Below are positions 41,261 to 49,820 of a stretch of DNA of 64,000 nucleotides, in pieces. Source of the stretch: SpSt-398 sp033762195 (GTDB taxonomy: Bacteria > Bacteroidota > Bacteroidia > Chitinophagales > Chitinophagaceae); assembly GCA_033762195.1 (NCBI GenBank), contig JANRLV010000150.1:51337-115336 (forward strand), read 5' to 3'. The stretch's first letter is position 1; every line of letters starts with the position of its first letter. Both the position numbers and the translations under genes were made by a program. The notes beneath the pieces are model-generated. The model was not told the DNA's origin, made no database searches, and worked only from the letters and a program-made list of their open reading frames with translations.

Positions 41261-42310
41261 TCACCACTTCAGCAACGCACTCGCCCAGGTAAACCCGCTA
41301 CCAAACGCTGCGAGGCAAACGAGATCGCCTTTTTGTATCAGGCCATTTTGCCAGGCTTCGCAGAGGGCGATGGGCACGGAGGCGGCGGTGGTATTTCCGT
41401 AGCGTTGGATATTATTATAAACCTGATCATCGCGGAGACCGAGTTTTTTCTGTACAAACTGACTGATACGTAAGTTGGCCTGATGCGGGATGAGCACTTT
41501 AATATCAGCGGGTGTATATCCATTGGCCTGCAGGGCTTCCATGATCACAGCCGGAAATTTTTCCACGGCGATCTTGAAAACAGTTGGCCCATCCATATTG
41601 GGAAAATTTTGTGCGTTATCGATCATCGCATGGCTCATGAACATTTCCCCAATCTCCGCTTCGGTGAAATCGGCCAGTTTTTGTGAGGACCAGTGATTGG
41701 CATGTGTGCCGGGATTATACATGGCAAGAATTTCCGCATTGCCACCATCGCTGTGAAGGTGGGAACTCAGAATGCCTTGTTCCGGGTCATTGGTGGGTTG
41801 TAATACCACTGCACCAGCGCCATCGCCAAAGATCACAGATACATTTCGGCCGCGGGTAGAAAAGTCAAGACCAAAAGAATGTTTCTCACTCCCGATCACC
41901 AGGATATTTTTATACATACCGCTTCGGATGAACTGATCTGCCACACTAAGGGCATATACAAAACCGGAGCATTGGTTGCGTACATCGAGGGCACCGATCT
42001 CTTTCATTTTTAATGCCCGTTGAACCAGTACGCCACAACCTGGGAAATAATAATCGGGAGATAACGTGGCGAAGACAATAAAATCAATATCCTGCGGGGT
42101 GATGCCAGCCCTTTCAATAGCTACTTTGGCGGCTTCGATGCCCATGGTGGCAGTAGTTTCTTCGGTACGATGCGCGTAACGACGCTCTTTAATACCTGTT
42201 CTTTCCTGAATCCATTCGTCACTTGTTTCCATGTATCGGGTAAGGTCCTGGTTGGTCATTACATTCGATGGGACATACATTCCGATGCCAGCGATAAAGG
42301 AGCGGGGCAT
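41261..42310 (-). CDS. fabH: 3-oxoacyl-ACP synthase III (FabH family)
   Basis: This is a thiolase-fold enzyme that condenses an acyl-CoA with malonyl-ACP to start fatty acid synthesis or a related pathway. Catalytic C114 lies in RNQCSGFVYAL. The active His is in IPHQANLRI and an Asn in YGNTTAAS. The N-terminal ETSDEWIQERTGIKERR is typical. Length 349 is normal. Bacteroidota often carry several FabH paralogues; no acyl carrier protein or fab gene is next to it, so this one may serve a specialised lipid or be the housekeeping copy. Confidence 0.9.
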   Translation of the reverse strand: MPRSFIAGIGMYVPSNVMTNQDLTRYMETSDEWIQERTGIKERRYAHRTEETTATMGIEAAKVAIERAGITPQDIDFIVFATLSPDYYFPGCGVLVQRALKMKEIGALDVRNQCSGFVYALSVADQFIRSGMYKNILVIGSEKHSFGLDFSTRGRNVSVIFGDGAGAVVLQPTNDPEQGILSSHLHSDGGNAEILAMYNPGTHANHWSSQKLADFTEAEIGEMFMSHAMIDNAQNFPNMDGPTVFKIAVEKFPAVIMEALQANGYTPADIKVLIPHQANLRISQFVQKKLGLRDDQVYNNIQRYGNTTAASVPIALCEAWQNGLIQKGDLVCLAAFGSGFTWASALLKW

Positions 42311-42355
42311 AAGCGATCGTTTTGGGGAGGGAAGTTAGGGTAAAATCGCGATTTA

Positions 42356-43249
42356 CTATTCACGCTCCACCACTCTGAAAAACTCCCGGTCAAATATTCC
42401 GAAATAGGTGTCGGCATCAAATTCTTCAAAATAGGGAATGAACTTGCGTAGGTTTTTGCGTACATCTTCCGGATAAGCGAGCAGATAAGCCATTTTATCT
42501 TCTCCAAAAGGTCGGATCGACACCTGGGTGGTTGGCGCGGGCATCCCATTGATGCCATACATCTTATTGGCGATTTCACTGGCATTGGGATAACCCCATT
42601 TTTGCATCCGGATTTTCAACCAGGTATCAACGATCTCCTTTTCCATGTGGTCAGTATATACGGATTGGTAAACACGCTGGGCGGATAATGTATTTTGCTG
42701 AAACAGATCGAGAGTAAGCTGGCTGATGAAGATATGTTCGGGATGCCCATAACCCCCTTTTACATTGTCGAGGGTAAAAATTACAGAAGGATTGAACGCG
42801 TTTATTTTTTCAATAAGAGCATTTTTCACCTTCTCCGAGTAAAACTGTTCTTTGAATTGTTCCAGTGGAATGGGCAGGTAGGGATTTTTCATTGTATCGA
42901 GACCTTTTCGATATAGGCCATCAGCCAATATTTCCCGATTTCCTTCACAGATTAATACCGCAGGATGAATATTGGTTCCCTTGGCTTGGTGAGTGGTAAA
43001 ACTTAGTTGCCAGATCTTCCAGCCTTTTGATTTTAATTTGGCGATCGTTCCGGCCATGGCACAATCATCATCATCATGTGCCACTATGATCAGTGCATTC
43101 TTATTGGAAATTGTGTCCAGGTACTGGTCTTCGGGAAAGGTTTCTGTGGCGGCAAAGCTGCGGAGTTCGTCCAGGGTAGGCTTTTTCTGACCACAACTGA
43201 ATAAAAACGTCAATAGAATAAGAATACCGGCAATAGGCATCTTTTTCAT
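42356..43249 (-). CDS. PIG-L family deacetylase, lipoprotein
   Basis: A lipoprotein signal with FSC and Cys19 places it in the cell envelope. The PIG-L/LmbE zinc motif AHPDDE appears as A57-H58-D59-D60-D61-D62, so Pro and Glu are both replaced by Asp. The second zinc motif GHPEH near residue 164 is intact. PIG-L enzymes remove N-acetyl groups from GlcNAc derivatives. Whether the altered first motif keeps activity is open. The 297-residue length is normal. It is followed downstream by fabH on the same strand, 45 bp apart. Confidence 0.85.
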   Translation of the reverse strand: MKKMPIAGILILLTFLFSCGQKKPTLDELRSFAATETFPEDQYLDTISNKNALIIVAHDDDDCAMAGTIAKLKSKGWKIWQLSFTTHQAKGTNIHPAVLICEGNREILADGLYRKGLDTMKNPYLPIPLEQFKEQFYSEKVKNALIEKINAFNPSVIFTLDNVKGGYGHPEHIFISQLTLDLFQQNTLSAQRVYQSVYTDHMEKEIVDTWLKIRMQKWGYPNASEIANKMYGINGMPAPTTQVSIRPFGEDKMAYLLAYPEDVRKNLRKFIPYFEEFDADTYFGIFDREFFRVVERE

Positions 43250-43380
43250 GTAGGTTGGTTTGGGTTTAAATAAATTTGTGCGGTGGTTGCAGAGGATAGT
43301 GGAGTTCGAACCGCTACCTAAACGGCAGGTAGGATGAAAAATTGTTTTTTAAATGTTAATGAGTTATAACAATTTGGTTT

Positions 43381-44013
43381 ATGAGTGTTCAAAAGGCATA
43401 TGATCAGTGGGCATCTCAGTATGATAGCAATGAGAACAGAACGCGTGATCTGGAAGCCCGGTCCTTACGGGAAACCTTGTCTGCTATTGAATTTGATTCC
43501 TGCCTGGAGTTGGGTTGTGGTACAGGAAAAAATTCAGCGTGGCTGGCTACAAGAACGAGCGATTTGTTATCGGTGGATCTTTCCGGGGAAATGCTGGCCA
43601 AAGCGAGGGAGAAAGTAAAAGATTCACACGTACAGTTTAAGCAGGTTGATCTTTTGGGAGAATGGAGTTTTGCTGAAAAGGGGTATGATTTGGCTGTTTT
43701 TAGTTTGGTATTGGAGCATATAGAGGATCTTACTGAAGTGTTTCGCAAACTGGCAAAAGCGGTCAAACCCGGAGGATACGTATATATTGGAGAATTACAC
43801 CCCTTCAAACAGTATATGGGATCAAAGGCGCGGTTTGAGACAGAGAATGGAACAGAGGTGGTGACCTGTTATGATCATCATCTCTCGGATTTTACCTTGG
43901 CTGGAGAGGTAAACGGCTTTCGCGTGGTAACTTTAAGGGAGTATTTTGATGGGGAAACGAGAGAAGGTGTGCCACGAATTTTGACGATCTTGTTTCAAAA
44001 GGTTGGAATTTAA
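43381..44013 (+). CDS. Class I SAM-dependent methyltransferase
   Basis: The 210-residue protein has the Rossmann-type methyltransferase motif I CLELGCGTGKNSAWLA at about 41-56, motif II VDLSGEMLAKAREK, and YDLAVFSLVLEHIEDL as motif IV, followed by VKPGGYVYIGELHP. It belongs to the UbiE/Methyltransf_11 group. The substrate is unknown. It begins a short + strand series that continues with the DinB-like and CYTH genes. Two stable hairpins follow its stop codon. Confidence 0.92.
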   Translation: MSVQKAYDQWASQYDSNENRTRDLEARSLRETLSAIEFDSCLELGCGTGKNSAWLATRTSDLLSVDLSGEMLAKAREKVKDSHVQFKQVDLLGEWSFAEKGYDLAVFSLVLEHIEDLTEVFRKLAKAVKPGGYVYIGELHPFKQYMGSKARFETENGTEVVTCYDHHLSDFTLAGEVNGFRVVTLREYFDGETREGVPRILTILFQKVGI

Positions 44014-44015
44014 GT

Positions 44016-44061
44016 GTCGCCGGAGGCGACTTTCTATGGTGCGGAACCGGGGATTCCGCAC
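44016..44061 (+). terminator. Two hairpins after the methyltransferase gene
   Basis: GTCGCC/GGCGAC (44016-44030) with a 3-nt loop is followed by GTGCGGAA/TTCCGCAC (44039-44061) with a 7-nt loop. The first has TTTCT after it and may terminate transcription. The second resembles the core hairpin of array R4 near 57.7 kb. Confidence 0.6.
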
Positions 44062-44104
44062 AGCTTCAGATTCCAATTAAATTGATAATTAGTAAAAAGT
44101 AAAT

Positions 44105-44572
44105 ATGACAACCTGCCAACAACTCGCTAAACACCTGCGTGAGGTTCATTTTGGAAAAAACTGGACCTGGGTGAACATGAAAGATTCCCTGGCCGGGCTT
44201 TCCTGGAAACAAGCCACTCAGAAAGTCGGTGATTTTAACACCATTGCCGTCCTGGTCAATCATTGTACCTATTACGTTCGGATACAGCAGAAAGTGCTGA
44301 TGGGATTACCGCTGGAAGGAAATGATCATTTGAGTTTTGAAGAACCAGCCATTCATTCACAGAAAGACTGGGATGCGTTTTTGGAAAAGACCTGGGAAGA
44401 AGTAGAGGCACTGGCGCAACTTATTGAGCAAATGCCGGAAAGCCAATTGAATGAGATATTCAGGGAGAAAAAATATGGCACGTACCACCGAAACCTGATG
44501 GGCATGATCGAACATACCCATTATCATCTGGGGCAAATGGTTTTACTGCGGAAATGGATTGAATCAAATTGA
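44105..44572 (+). CDS. DinB-like four-helix protein
   Basis: The 155-residue protein is all-helical with the DinB/YfiT pattern: a His in NHCTYYVRIQQ near residue 58 and the C-terminal HTHYHLGQMVLLRKW (about 138-152) supply a typical three-His metal site. Such proteins include thiol transferases and proteins of unknown role. No pathway can be assigned. It is followed after 18 bp by the CYTH gene and is probably in the same transcript. Confidence 0.82.
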   Translation: MTTCQQLAKHLREVHFGKNWTWVNMKDSLAGLSWKQATQKVGDFNTIAVLVNHCTYYVRIQQKVLMGLPLEGNDHLSFEEPAIHSQKDWDAFLEKTWEEVEALAQLIEQMPESQLNEIFREKKYGTYHRNLMGMIEHTHYHLGQMVLLRKWIESN

Positions 44573-44590
44573 ATGCATTAATTATTTATT

Positions 44591-45103
44591 ATGAACATCC
44601 GCAACTTTGAATTCAAAGCCCGTGTGCCTGATACCACCCCTTTTGAGGAAATGCTTCTCAACAAGCAACCTGTGTTCAAAGGAATCGATCACCAGATAGA
44701 TACATATTTTAATGTGCCCAAGGGCAGGCTTAAGTTGAGAGAGGGCAATATCGAGCATGCATTGATTCAGTATGACCGCGAGGACCTGGCGGGCAGTAAG
44801 CTTTCGCGCGTGGTGTTGTATCGCCATTCACCCGATCCGGCGTTGAAACAAATACTTACGCACCAGTTTGGCGTCAAGACGATTGTTGACAAACACCGGA
44901 AAATCTACTTTATTGGCAATGTGAAATTTCATTTTGACCGGGTGGAAGGACTGGGCCAATTCATCGAGGTGGAAGCCATTGACTCAGAGAATAAACTTTC
45001 CACTGAGGAATTGAAGAAACAGTGTGATGGGTATTTTCAGTTTTTTGGATTGAAAGCCGAGGCGCTTCAGGATAGATCATATAGCGATATGCTGTTACAA
45101 TGA
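44591..45103 (+). CDS. CYTH domain protein (class IV adenylate cyclase-like)
   Basis: The 170-residue protein has the CyaB-like CYTH tunnel fold: FKARV at the N-terminus, KGIDHQIDTYFNVPKGRLKLREG near 35-58, and FHFDRVEGLGQFIEVEA near 116-132. The ExExK signature is incomplete: positions 5, 7 and 9 are Asn, Glu and Lys. CYTH enzymes act on triphosphates (cyclase, thiamine triphosphatase or triphosphatase). Which applies is not shown, and the altered motif may affect metal binding. Confidence 0.85.
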   Translation: MNIRNFEFKARVPDTTPFEEMLLNKQPVFKGIDHQIDTYFNVPKGRLKLREGNIEHALIQYDREDLAGSKLSRVVLYRHSPDPALKQILTHQFGVKTIVDKHRKIYFIGNVKFHFDRVEGLGQFIEVEAIDSENKLSTEELKKQCDGYFQFFGLKAEALQDRSYSDMLLQ

Positions 45104-45181
45104 TTTTTCTTTCTCGCGTCCGTCTTAATCCTGGCACCCGCCGCGAGGAACAATTCTCCGTAACTTTAGAAAAACCAGAAA

Positions 45182-46633
45182 ATGACACGCTCGGTCCTCA
45201 CCCTTTTACTGCTTTTTCTTTACACCCAAACTATTGGCCAGACCAAGGTTAGTTCCGTTTATACTACACCGACCGAAAATTGGATAGATGGCCAGCCCGT
45301 ACAAATAAGTAAAGCCACCCATGAACCGCAGGCGGAGGTGTATCTTTCCCAACCCTTGCAGTCCATTGAGGGATTTGGAACCTGTTTCAATGAATTGGGA
45401 TGGACCTCGCTTTCCCTATTGACAGAGAAAGACAGGGAAACTATTCTCCGCGAAATGTTTTCTCCGGGTGTGGGTGCCAATTTTACTATTTGCCGAATGC
45501 CCGTTGGCGCCAATGATTTTTCGACAAATTGGTATTCCTATAACGAAACCCCGGGTGATTTTGACATGAAGCATTTCACCATCGCACATGATAAAGAAAC
45601 ACTGATTCCATTTATCCATGCCGCCCAGCGATATAACCCCCGGTTGAAGATCTGGGCATCGCCCTGGTCACCTCCTTCCTGGATGAAATACAACGGTCAC
45701 TATGCTGCACGAAGTGTGTTGGGAAATGCGGACTTTATCTCTGAAGAGTGGGGCATGGACCTGCGCGGGATCAACAATGGGTTAGCGCCGGAAAAAGAAG
45801 GCAAAGAAGGCACGGATATGTTTATTCAGGAGGAAAAGTATTTTAAAGCCTACACCCTGTATTTTAAACGTTTTGTTGAGGCATACCGAAAGGAGAAGAT
45901 CAATATTCAAATGGTGATGCCCCAGAACGAATTCAACTCAGCCCAGGTTTTTCCCAGTTGTACCTGGACCGCGGCCGGACTGACCAATTTTGTAAGCTAT
46001 CTCGGCCCCGCCATGAAGGAAGAGGGCGTAGCGCTTTATTTTGGAACCATGGAACGCGGAAACCACAAACTGGTAGACACATTGCTCACGGATCCGCGTA
46101 CGAAACCATTTGTTTCCGGCGTAGGGTTTCAATGGGCCGGAAAAGATGCCATAGCTGCGATCCACCAGCAATACCCCAATTTATCGCTGTATCAGACCGA
46201 ACAGGAATGTGGAAACAGCAAGAATGATTGGAAACATTGCCTTCATGCCTGGGACCTGATGAAACACTATTTGACAAACGGGGCATCAGCCTATATGTAT
46301 TGGAATACCTCCTTAAAACAAGGAGGTATCAGTACCTGGGGTTGGAAACAAAACTCACTGGTAAGTGTGGATACAGTTAACCGAAGCTATACCTACAATC
46401 CGGAGTATTACCTGCTGAAACATGTGAGTCACTTTGTTAAACCAGGCGCACGACTTTTGGCAACGAGTGGCCAATTTTCAGATATGCTGGCTTTTTTAAA
46501 CCCGGACAAAAGTGTAGTGATCGTTGTGGCCAATCAATCAAAAGAAACAAAAACCTATACCATTCGTATGGGCGAAAAGGAGATTAGACCTATATTGAAA
46601 CCCGAATCATTTTACAGCTTTCACATTCAATAA
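45182..46633 (+). CDS. Glycoside hydrolase family 30 (glucosylceramidase-like), secreted
   Basis: A signal peptide (residues 1-19, ending IGQ) is followed by a TIM-barrel domain. Markers are QSIEGFGTCFNELGW near 61-75, ICRMPVGANDF, and WASPWSPPSWMK. The acid/base Glu is probably E250 in MPQNEFN and the nucleophile E340 in YQTEQECG. The last ~80 residues form the beta-sandwich of GH30. Probable substrates are beta-glucosides, including glucosylceramide-like glycolipids. It is followed 11 bp later by the GNAT-LOG gene. The length of 483 is normal. Confidence 0.92.
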   Translation: MTRSVLTLLLLFLYTQTIGQTKVSSVYTTPTENWIDGQPVQISKATHEPQAEVYLSQPLQSIEGFGTCFNELGWTSLSLLTEKDRETILREMFSPGVGANFTICRMPVGANDFSTNWYSYNETPGDFDMKHFTIAHDKETLIPFIHAAQRYNPRLKIWASPWSPPSWMKYNGHYAARSVLGNADFISEEWGMDLRGINNGLAPEKEGKEGTDMFIQEEKYFKAYTLYFKRFVEAYRKEKINIQMVMPQNEFNSAQVFPSCTWTAAGLTNFVSYLGPAMKEEGVALYFGTMERGNHKLVDTLLTDPRTKPFVSGVGFQWAGKDAIAAIHQQYPNLSLYQTEQECGNSKNDWKHCLHAWDLMKHYLTNGASAYMYWNTSLKQGGISTWGWKQNSLVSVDTVNRSYTYNPEYYLLKHVSHFVKPGARLLATSGQFSDMLAFLNPDKSVVIVVANQSKETKTYTIRMGEKEIRPILKPESFYSFHIQ

Positions 46634-46644
46634 GCCATCCTTTC

Positions 46645-47739
46645 ATGAACTATAGAACATTTGAGACCGACCGATTATTTATACGCCCAACCGTAGAAGA
46701 AGACGCAGCTTTTATACTTGAACTATTGAATACTCCAAAATGGATCCAGTTTGTTGGTGACCGAAACGTTCATACCGAAGCGGATGCCCAGAACTATATC
46801 CGTATGCGGATGATGCCTCAATTGGAGCGTTTGGGATATTCAAATAATACAGTGATCCTCAAAGAGGGTATGGTGAAGATCGGTGTGTGTGGGCTGTATG
46901 ACCGGGAAGGGTTGGATGGTGTGGATATTGGATTTGCCTTTTTGCCCGATTATGAAGGAAAGGGCTATGCTTATGAAGCCAGCAGCCGGGTGGTTCGGGC
47001 AGCCCGGGAGGATTTTGGTATTACCTCTATAAAAGCGATTACGATTGAGGAGAATGCCTCTTCGAGAAGATTGCTTGAAAGGCTCGGGTTGAAATTTCAG
47101 CAAAAAATGTTCTTGGAAGGTGATCCGGTGGAGCTGATGTTGTATGAAATGAATTTGAAAATGAAAATTTGTGTGTACTGCGCTTCCAGTGCCCAGATCG
47201 ATCAAAAGTATTTTGAAGCCACAGAAACCCTGGCACGTGAATTTGTAAAACAAGGCGTAGAGGTGGTATATGGAGGTGGGGCCATTGGGTTGATGGGTAA
47301 ATTGGCGGATACAGTGCTTGAAGAGGGAGGAAAGATCAAAGGCATCATGCCCCAGTTCATGAATGAGATTGAATGGGCCCACAAGAAGGTTTCTGATTTT
47401 GAATTTACCCGGAACATGCACGAACGAAAGGCCCGCTTTCTCGAAGGTATCGACGGAGTGGTGGCGCTTGCCGGGGGCACTGGCACCCTGGAAGAGTTGC
47501 TGGAAGCGATTACGCTCAAAAGACTGGGACAGTTTACAAAACCTATCATCATCTTAAATACGGCAGGATTCTATGATCCGCTAAAACAAATGCTCCAACG
47601 TTGTGTAGATGAACGTTTCATGGATGAAAGACACCTGGATTTGTGGTGTTTTGTGGATGAACCGGGTGATGTGCTGGATGCCATCCGGAAGGCCGCTCCC
47701 TGGGACACTAATGCCATCCATTTTGCGACCAAAAAATAG
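46645..47739 (+). CDS. Fusion of a GNAT acetyltransferase and a LOG-family protein
   Basis: The N-terminal ~172 residues form a RimJ/RimL-type GNAT acetyltransferase (FETDRLFIRPTVEEDAAFI, DIGFAFLPDYEGKGYAYEAS, ENASSRRLLERLGL). After NLK a full LOG/TIGR00730 Rossmann protein begins at Met174 (ICVYCASSAQIDQKYFE, VVYGGGAIGLMG, MHERKARF). The LOG motif PGGTGTLEE reads AGGTGTLEE near 276-284. LOG enzymes release cytokinin-type bases from nucleotide monophosphates or are uncharacterised phosphoribohydrolases. One uninterrupted frame covers both, so either a true fusion or an internal start at Met174 is possible. Confidence 0.85.
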   Translation: MNYRTFETDRLFIRPTVEEDAAFILELLNTPKWIQFVGDRNVHTEADAQNYIRMRMMPQLERLGYSNNTVILKEGMVKIGVCGLYDREGLDGVDIGFAFLPDYEGKGYAYEASSRVVRAAREDFGITSIKAITIEENASSRRLLERLGLKFQQKMFLEGDPVELMLYEMNLKMKICVYCASSAQIDQKYFEATETLAREFVKQGVEVVYGGGAIGLMGKLADTVLEEGGKIKGIMPQFMNEIEWAHKKVSDFEFTRNMHERKARFLEGIDGVVALAGGTGTLEELLEAITLKRLGQFTKPIIILNTAGFYDPLKQMLQRCVDERFMDERHLDLWCFVDEPGDVLDAIRKAAPWDTNAIHFATKK

Positions 47740-47848
47740 CCATTCTCTAAGCACTCCATAGCGGCTTGGCATCCTGGCGGTTAAGGTTTACCGCAAATAC
47801 ACCCAGACACCGATGAGCGGGAGGGTTTAAGGAATTTTGGGTATTTTC

Positions 47849-48172
47849 ATGGTGTATATGTTCAAACAGATAAAGAAGAATTTTGAATTGATCGCGTGGA
47901 TAGCCGGACTGTCCTACCTGTTCTTTCTCGACATTTCGGGCGGAGAGCATTTCACCCTTTGCTTCTTCCGTTTACTTGGTTTTGAGCATTGCCCGGGTTG
48001 TGGAATTGGCCGGAGCATCCACTGCGCCATGCATTTTGACTGGTCATCCAGCTGGTATTACCACTGGTTGGGAATTCCCGCCCTTGGAATTATTATTTTC
48101 CGTATCATTACACTCTTAAAAAATAACCTCCATGGAAGGACTTCCTCAAAACCTGCTTATGACCATCCCTGA
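47849..48172 (+). CDS. DUF2752 membrane protein
   Basis: The 107-residue protein has a first helix near 14-30 and a second near 70-92, with FRLLGFEHCPGCGIGRSIHC between, the CPGCG signature of DUF2752. The function is unknown; it occurs next to TM2 proteins in many Bacteroidota. ATG 47849 was preferred over a TTG 12 bp upstream. Its end overlaps the TM2 gene by 41 bp in another frame. Confidence 0.82.
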   Translation: MVYMFKQIKKNFELIAWIAGLSYLFFLDISGGEHFTLCFFRLLGFEHCPGCGIGRSIHCAMHFDWSSSWYYHWLGIPALGIIIFRIITLLKNNLHGRTSSKPAYDHP

Positions 48173-48494
48173 TCTTCAACCTGAAGAAATGATGGGAATT
48201 AAAGAATTGACAAAAGACATGACCGATAGCCAGCGACAGAATTTCATTATGCTGTATAGTGGCAAAAGAAAGAAACCTCAGGAGATCCTCATCATGGCCT
48301 GTATCGGGTTTCTGGGTATCGCCGGTATTCAGCGTTTTGTGATAGGCCAGATCGGTATGGGAATACTTTATCTGCTGACCAGTGGTCTTTGTCTCATCGG
48401 AACGATCATTGACGTCGTGAACCATAAGAAAATGGCCACCGATTACAATCTGAAACAGATGTATGAGGCGGGAACGATGGCGAAGAGCATGTAG
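48132..48494 (+). CDS. TM2 domain-containing protein
   Basis: The 120-residue protein has a soluble N-terminus (QPEEMMGIKELTKDMTDSQRQNF) and the TM2 domain: two helices, about 54-72 and 75-95, around GIAGIQRFVIGQIGMGILYLL, with the polar turn typical of the family. The C-terminal tail is short. The function is unknown. It overlaps DUF2752 upstream. Its stop lies 14 bp before heptamer array R8. Confidence 0.88.
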   Translation: MEGLPQNLLMTIPDLQPEEMMGIKELTKDMTDSQRQNFIMLYSGKRKKPQEILIMACIGFLGIAGIQRFVIGQIGMGILYLLTSGLCLIGTIIDVVNHKKMATDYNLKQMYEAGTMAKSM

Positions 48495-48507
48495 TGAACG
48501 ACTGGTT

Positions 48508-48701
48508 GTGAGACGTGAGGCGTGAGACGTGAGACGTGAGACGTGAGACGTGAATCGTGAGACGTGAGACGTGAGACGTGAATCGTGAGACGTGAATCGT
48601 GAAATGTCGGACTTATATATAAATCGGTCACCACTCACCATTCACTATTCACCATTCACATCTCACGTCTCACACCTCACGCCTCACGCTTCTCGCTTCA
48701 C
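48508..48701. repeat. Heptamer inverted array R8 (GTGAGAC units)
   Basis: The left arm is about 14 tandem 7-bp units, mostly GTGAGAC with GTGAATC variants (48508-48606). After about 35 bp the right arm follows as about ten units of the form CATTCAC, GTCTCAC, GCCTCAC. The last unit (GCTTCAC, 48695-48701) contains the stop codon of the hydrolase on the - strand. The array fills nearly the whole gap between two convergent genes. Confidence 0.88.
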
Positions 48702-49681
48702 ATCCCCAAAACCTCCCGCGCAAACCTTTCACACTCCCTCTCCACTGCTGCCACATCCTTTGATTTAATATAAGAACCAAGGACATGGTCTCCCGCGCCG
48801 GGTATGGGAACCGCCCTTTTCAAACTATCGGGTGTACTCAACTGTCGAAACATCCTTTTCATAGCAGACACTTTTACCACTTCATCCTGATGGTCTTCAT
48901 CTTTAAAATAGTAGAGTAGGAGCGTAGGTTGTTTGACCCGTTCAAAGGTGGATTTCTTCATGGTTGTTTCCAGCAGTTCCTCTAATTGCACGGCGGCCTC
49001 CATGCGGTAAGGTGTATTCCAGTATTGTTTGTAAAGGCGGGAGGTATCCTTGGGTACATTGTATTTGCCCTGAACGGCCCTCGCGATCTGTAATCCCCAG
49101 TGATTATTCAGCAACCAGGCATTGGGGTCATTGATCTCGATGTTGGGGGATAGCAGGAGAAGGCTGTGGATCTCCGGGTATTCGGCGGCGAGTTTCAACG
49201 CCAGGGTTCCACCCGTAGAGGTAGACATCAGGATCACCTTTTTTCCCAGCCGTTTTCCAATGGCATAGGCCTGTTTAGCCGATTCCCACAAATTATCGGC
49301 GGTCATATTCAGGAGTTGTTCGCTGGTATCAATACCATGTTCGGCTAACCGTGACAGATAGAGATTACAACCAAATTTTTTGGCGAAGTTCAAGTGTACA
49401 GGATCACCCTCTTCCTGCGACGCGGAGAAACCATGAAGATAAACCACGGCATATTCGGTCATCTCCCGGGTGCTATCGTTTAGCCAAACAATGCGTGCCT
49501 CATTATCCGGGCGCAAACGGTGTGCTGCCTCCTGGCTGCGGATAAAGCCCTCCAGTTCCGCCGGTTGTTGTGGCAATTCCGGAAGGGTAACAGCTAGTTT
49601 GGGCGAGTTGGGTTGGGGCCCGAAAAAATAGACGACGATAAATAGAACGATCAGAATACCCAGGAATTTGAGGAATCGCAT
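48698..49681 (-). CDS. Membrane-anchored alpha/beta hydrolase (serine aminopeptidase-like)
   Basis: One N-terminal helix (about 3-22) anchors a 300-residue hydrolase of the S33/monoglyceride lipase type. YLHGFSASQEEG is the oxyanion loop, MSTSTGGTLALK carries the nucleophile Ser, and PGAGDHVLGS near 298 gives the His. ATG 49681 was chosen because it starts directly before the helix; an upstream TTG would add 17 non-conserved residues. The TGA stop lies in array R8. The substrate is unknown, perhaps a lipid ester or peptide. Confidence 0.88.
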   Translation of the reverse strand: MRFLKFLGILIVLFIVVYFFGPQPNSPKLAVTLPELPQQPAELEGFIRSQEAAHRLRPDNEARIVWLNDSTREMTEYAVVYLHGFSASQEEGDPVHLNFAKKFGCNLYLSRLAEHGIDTSEQLLNMTADNLWESAKQAYAIGKRLGKKVILMSTSTGGTLALKLAAEYPEIHSLLLLSPNIEINDPNAWLLNNHWGLQIARAVQGKYNVPKDTSRLYKQYWNTPYRMEAAVQLEELLETTMKKSTFERVKQPTLLLYYFKDEDHQDEVVKVSAMKRMFRQLSTPDSLKRAVPIPGAGDHVLGSYIKSKDVAAVERECERFAREVLGM

Positions 49682-49767
49682 AAGCACTGTTTTAATAAAA
49701 TTAATTATTGCTAATCGATTCCGGGTCACCAACTAAGAGTTAATAATCAATTATTAATAATTAATAA

Positions 49768-49799
49768 TTTGCCCCCCCCGGTTAATTAGCGTACCTTTG
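49768..49799 (+). promoter_or_regulatory. Promoter of typA
   Basis: TTTG at 49768-49771 and TACCTTTG at 49792-49799 are 20 bp apart, an excellent match to the Bacteroidota promoter. The start of transcription would be near 49806, giving a leader of about 15 nt. Confidence 0.75.
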
Positions 49800-49820
49800 C
49801 GGCTTCAATTTTTGAGGAGT

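Noticed and set aside
49814..49819. Shine-Dalgarno GAGGAG for typA
   Set aside because: It ends 1 nt before the ATG, too close to work as a ribosome binding site.
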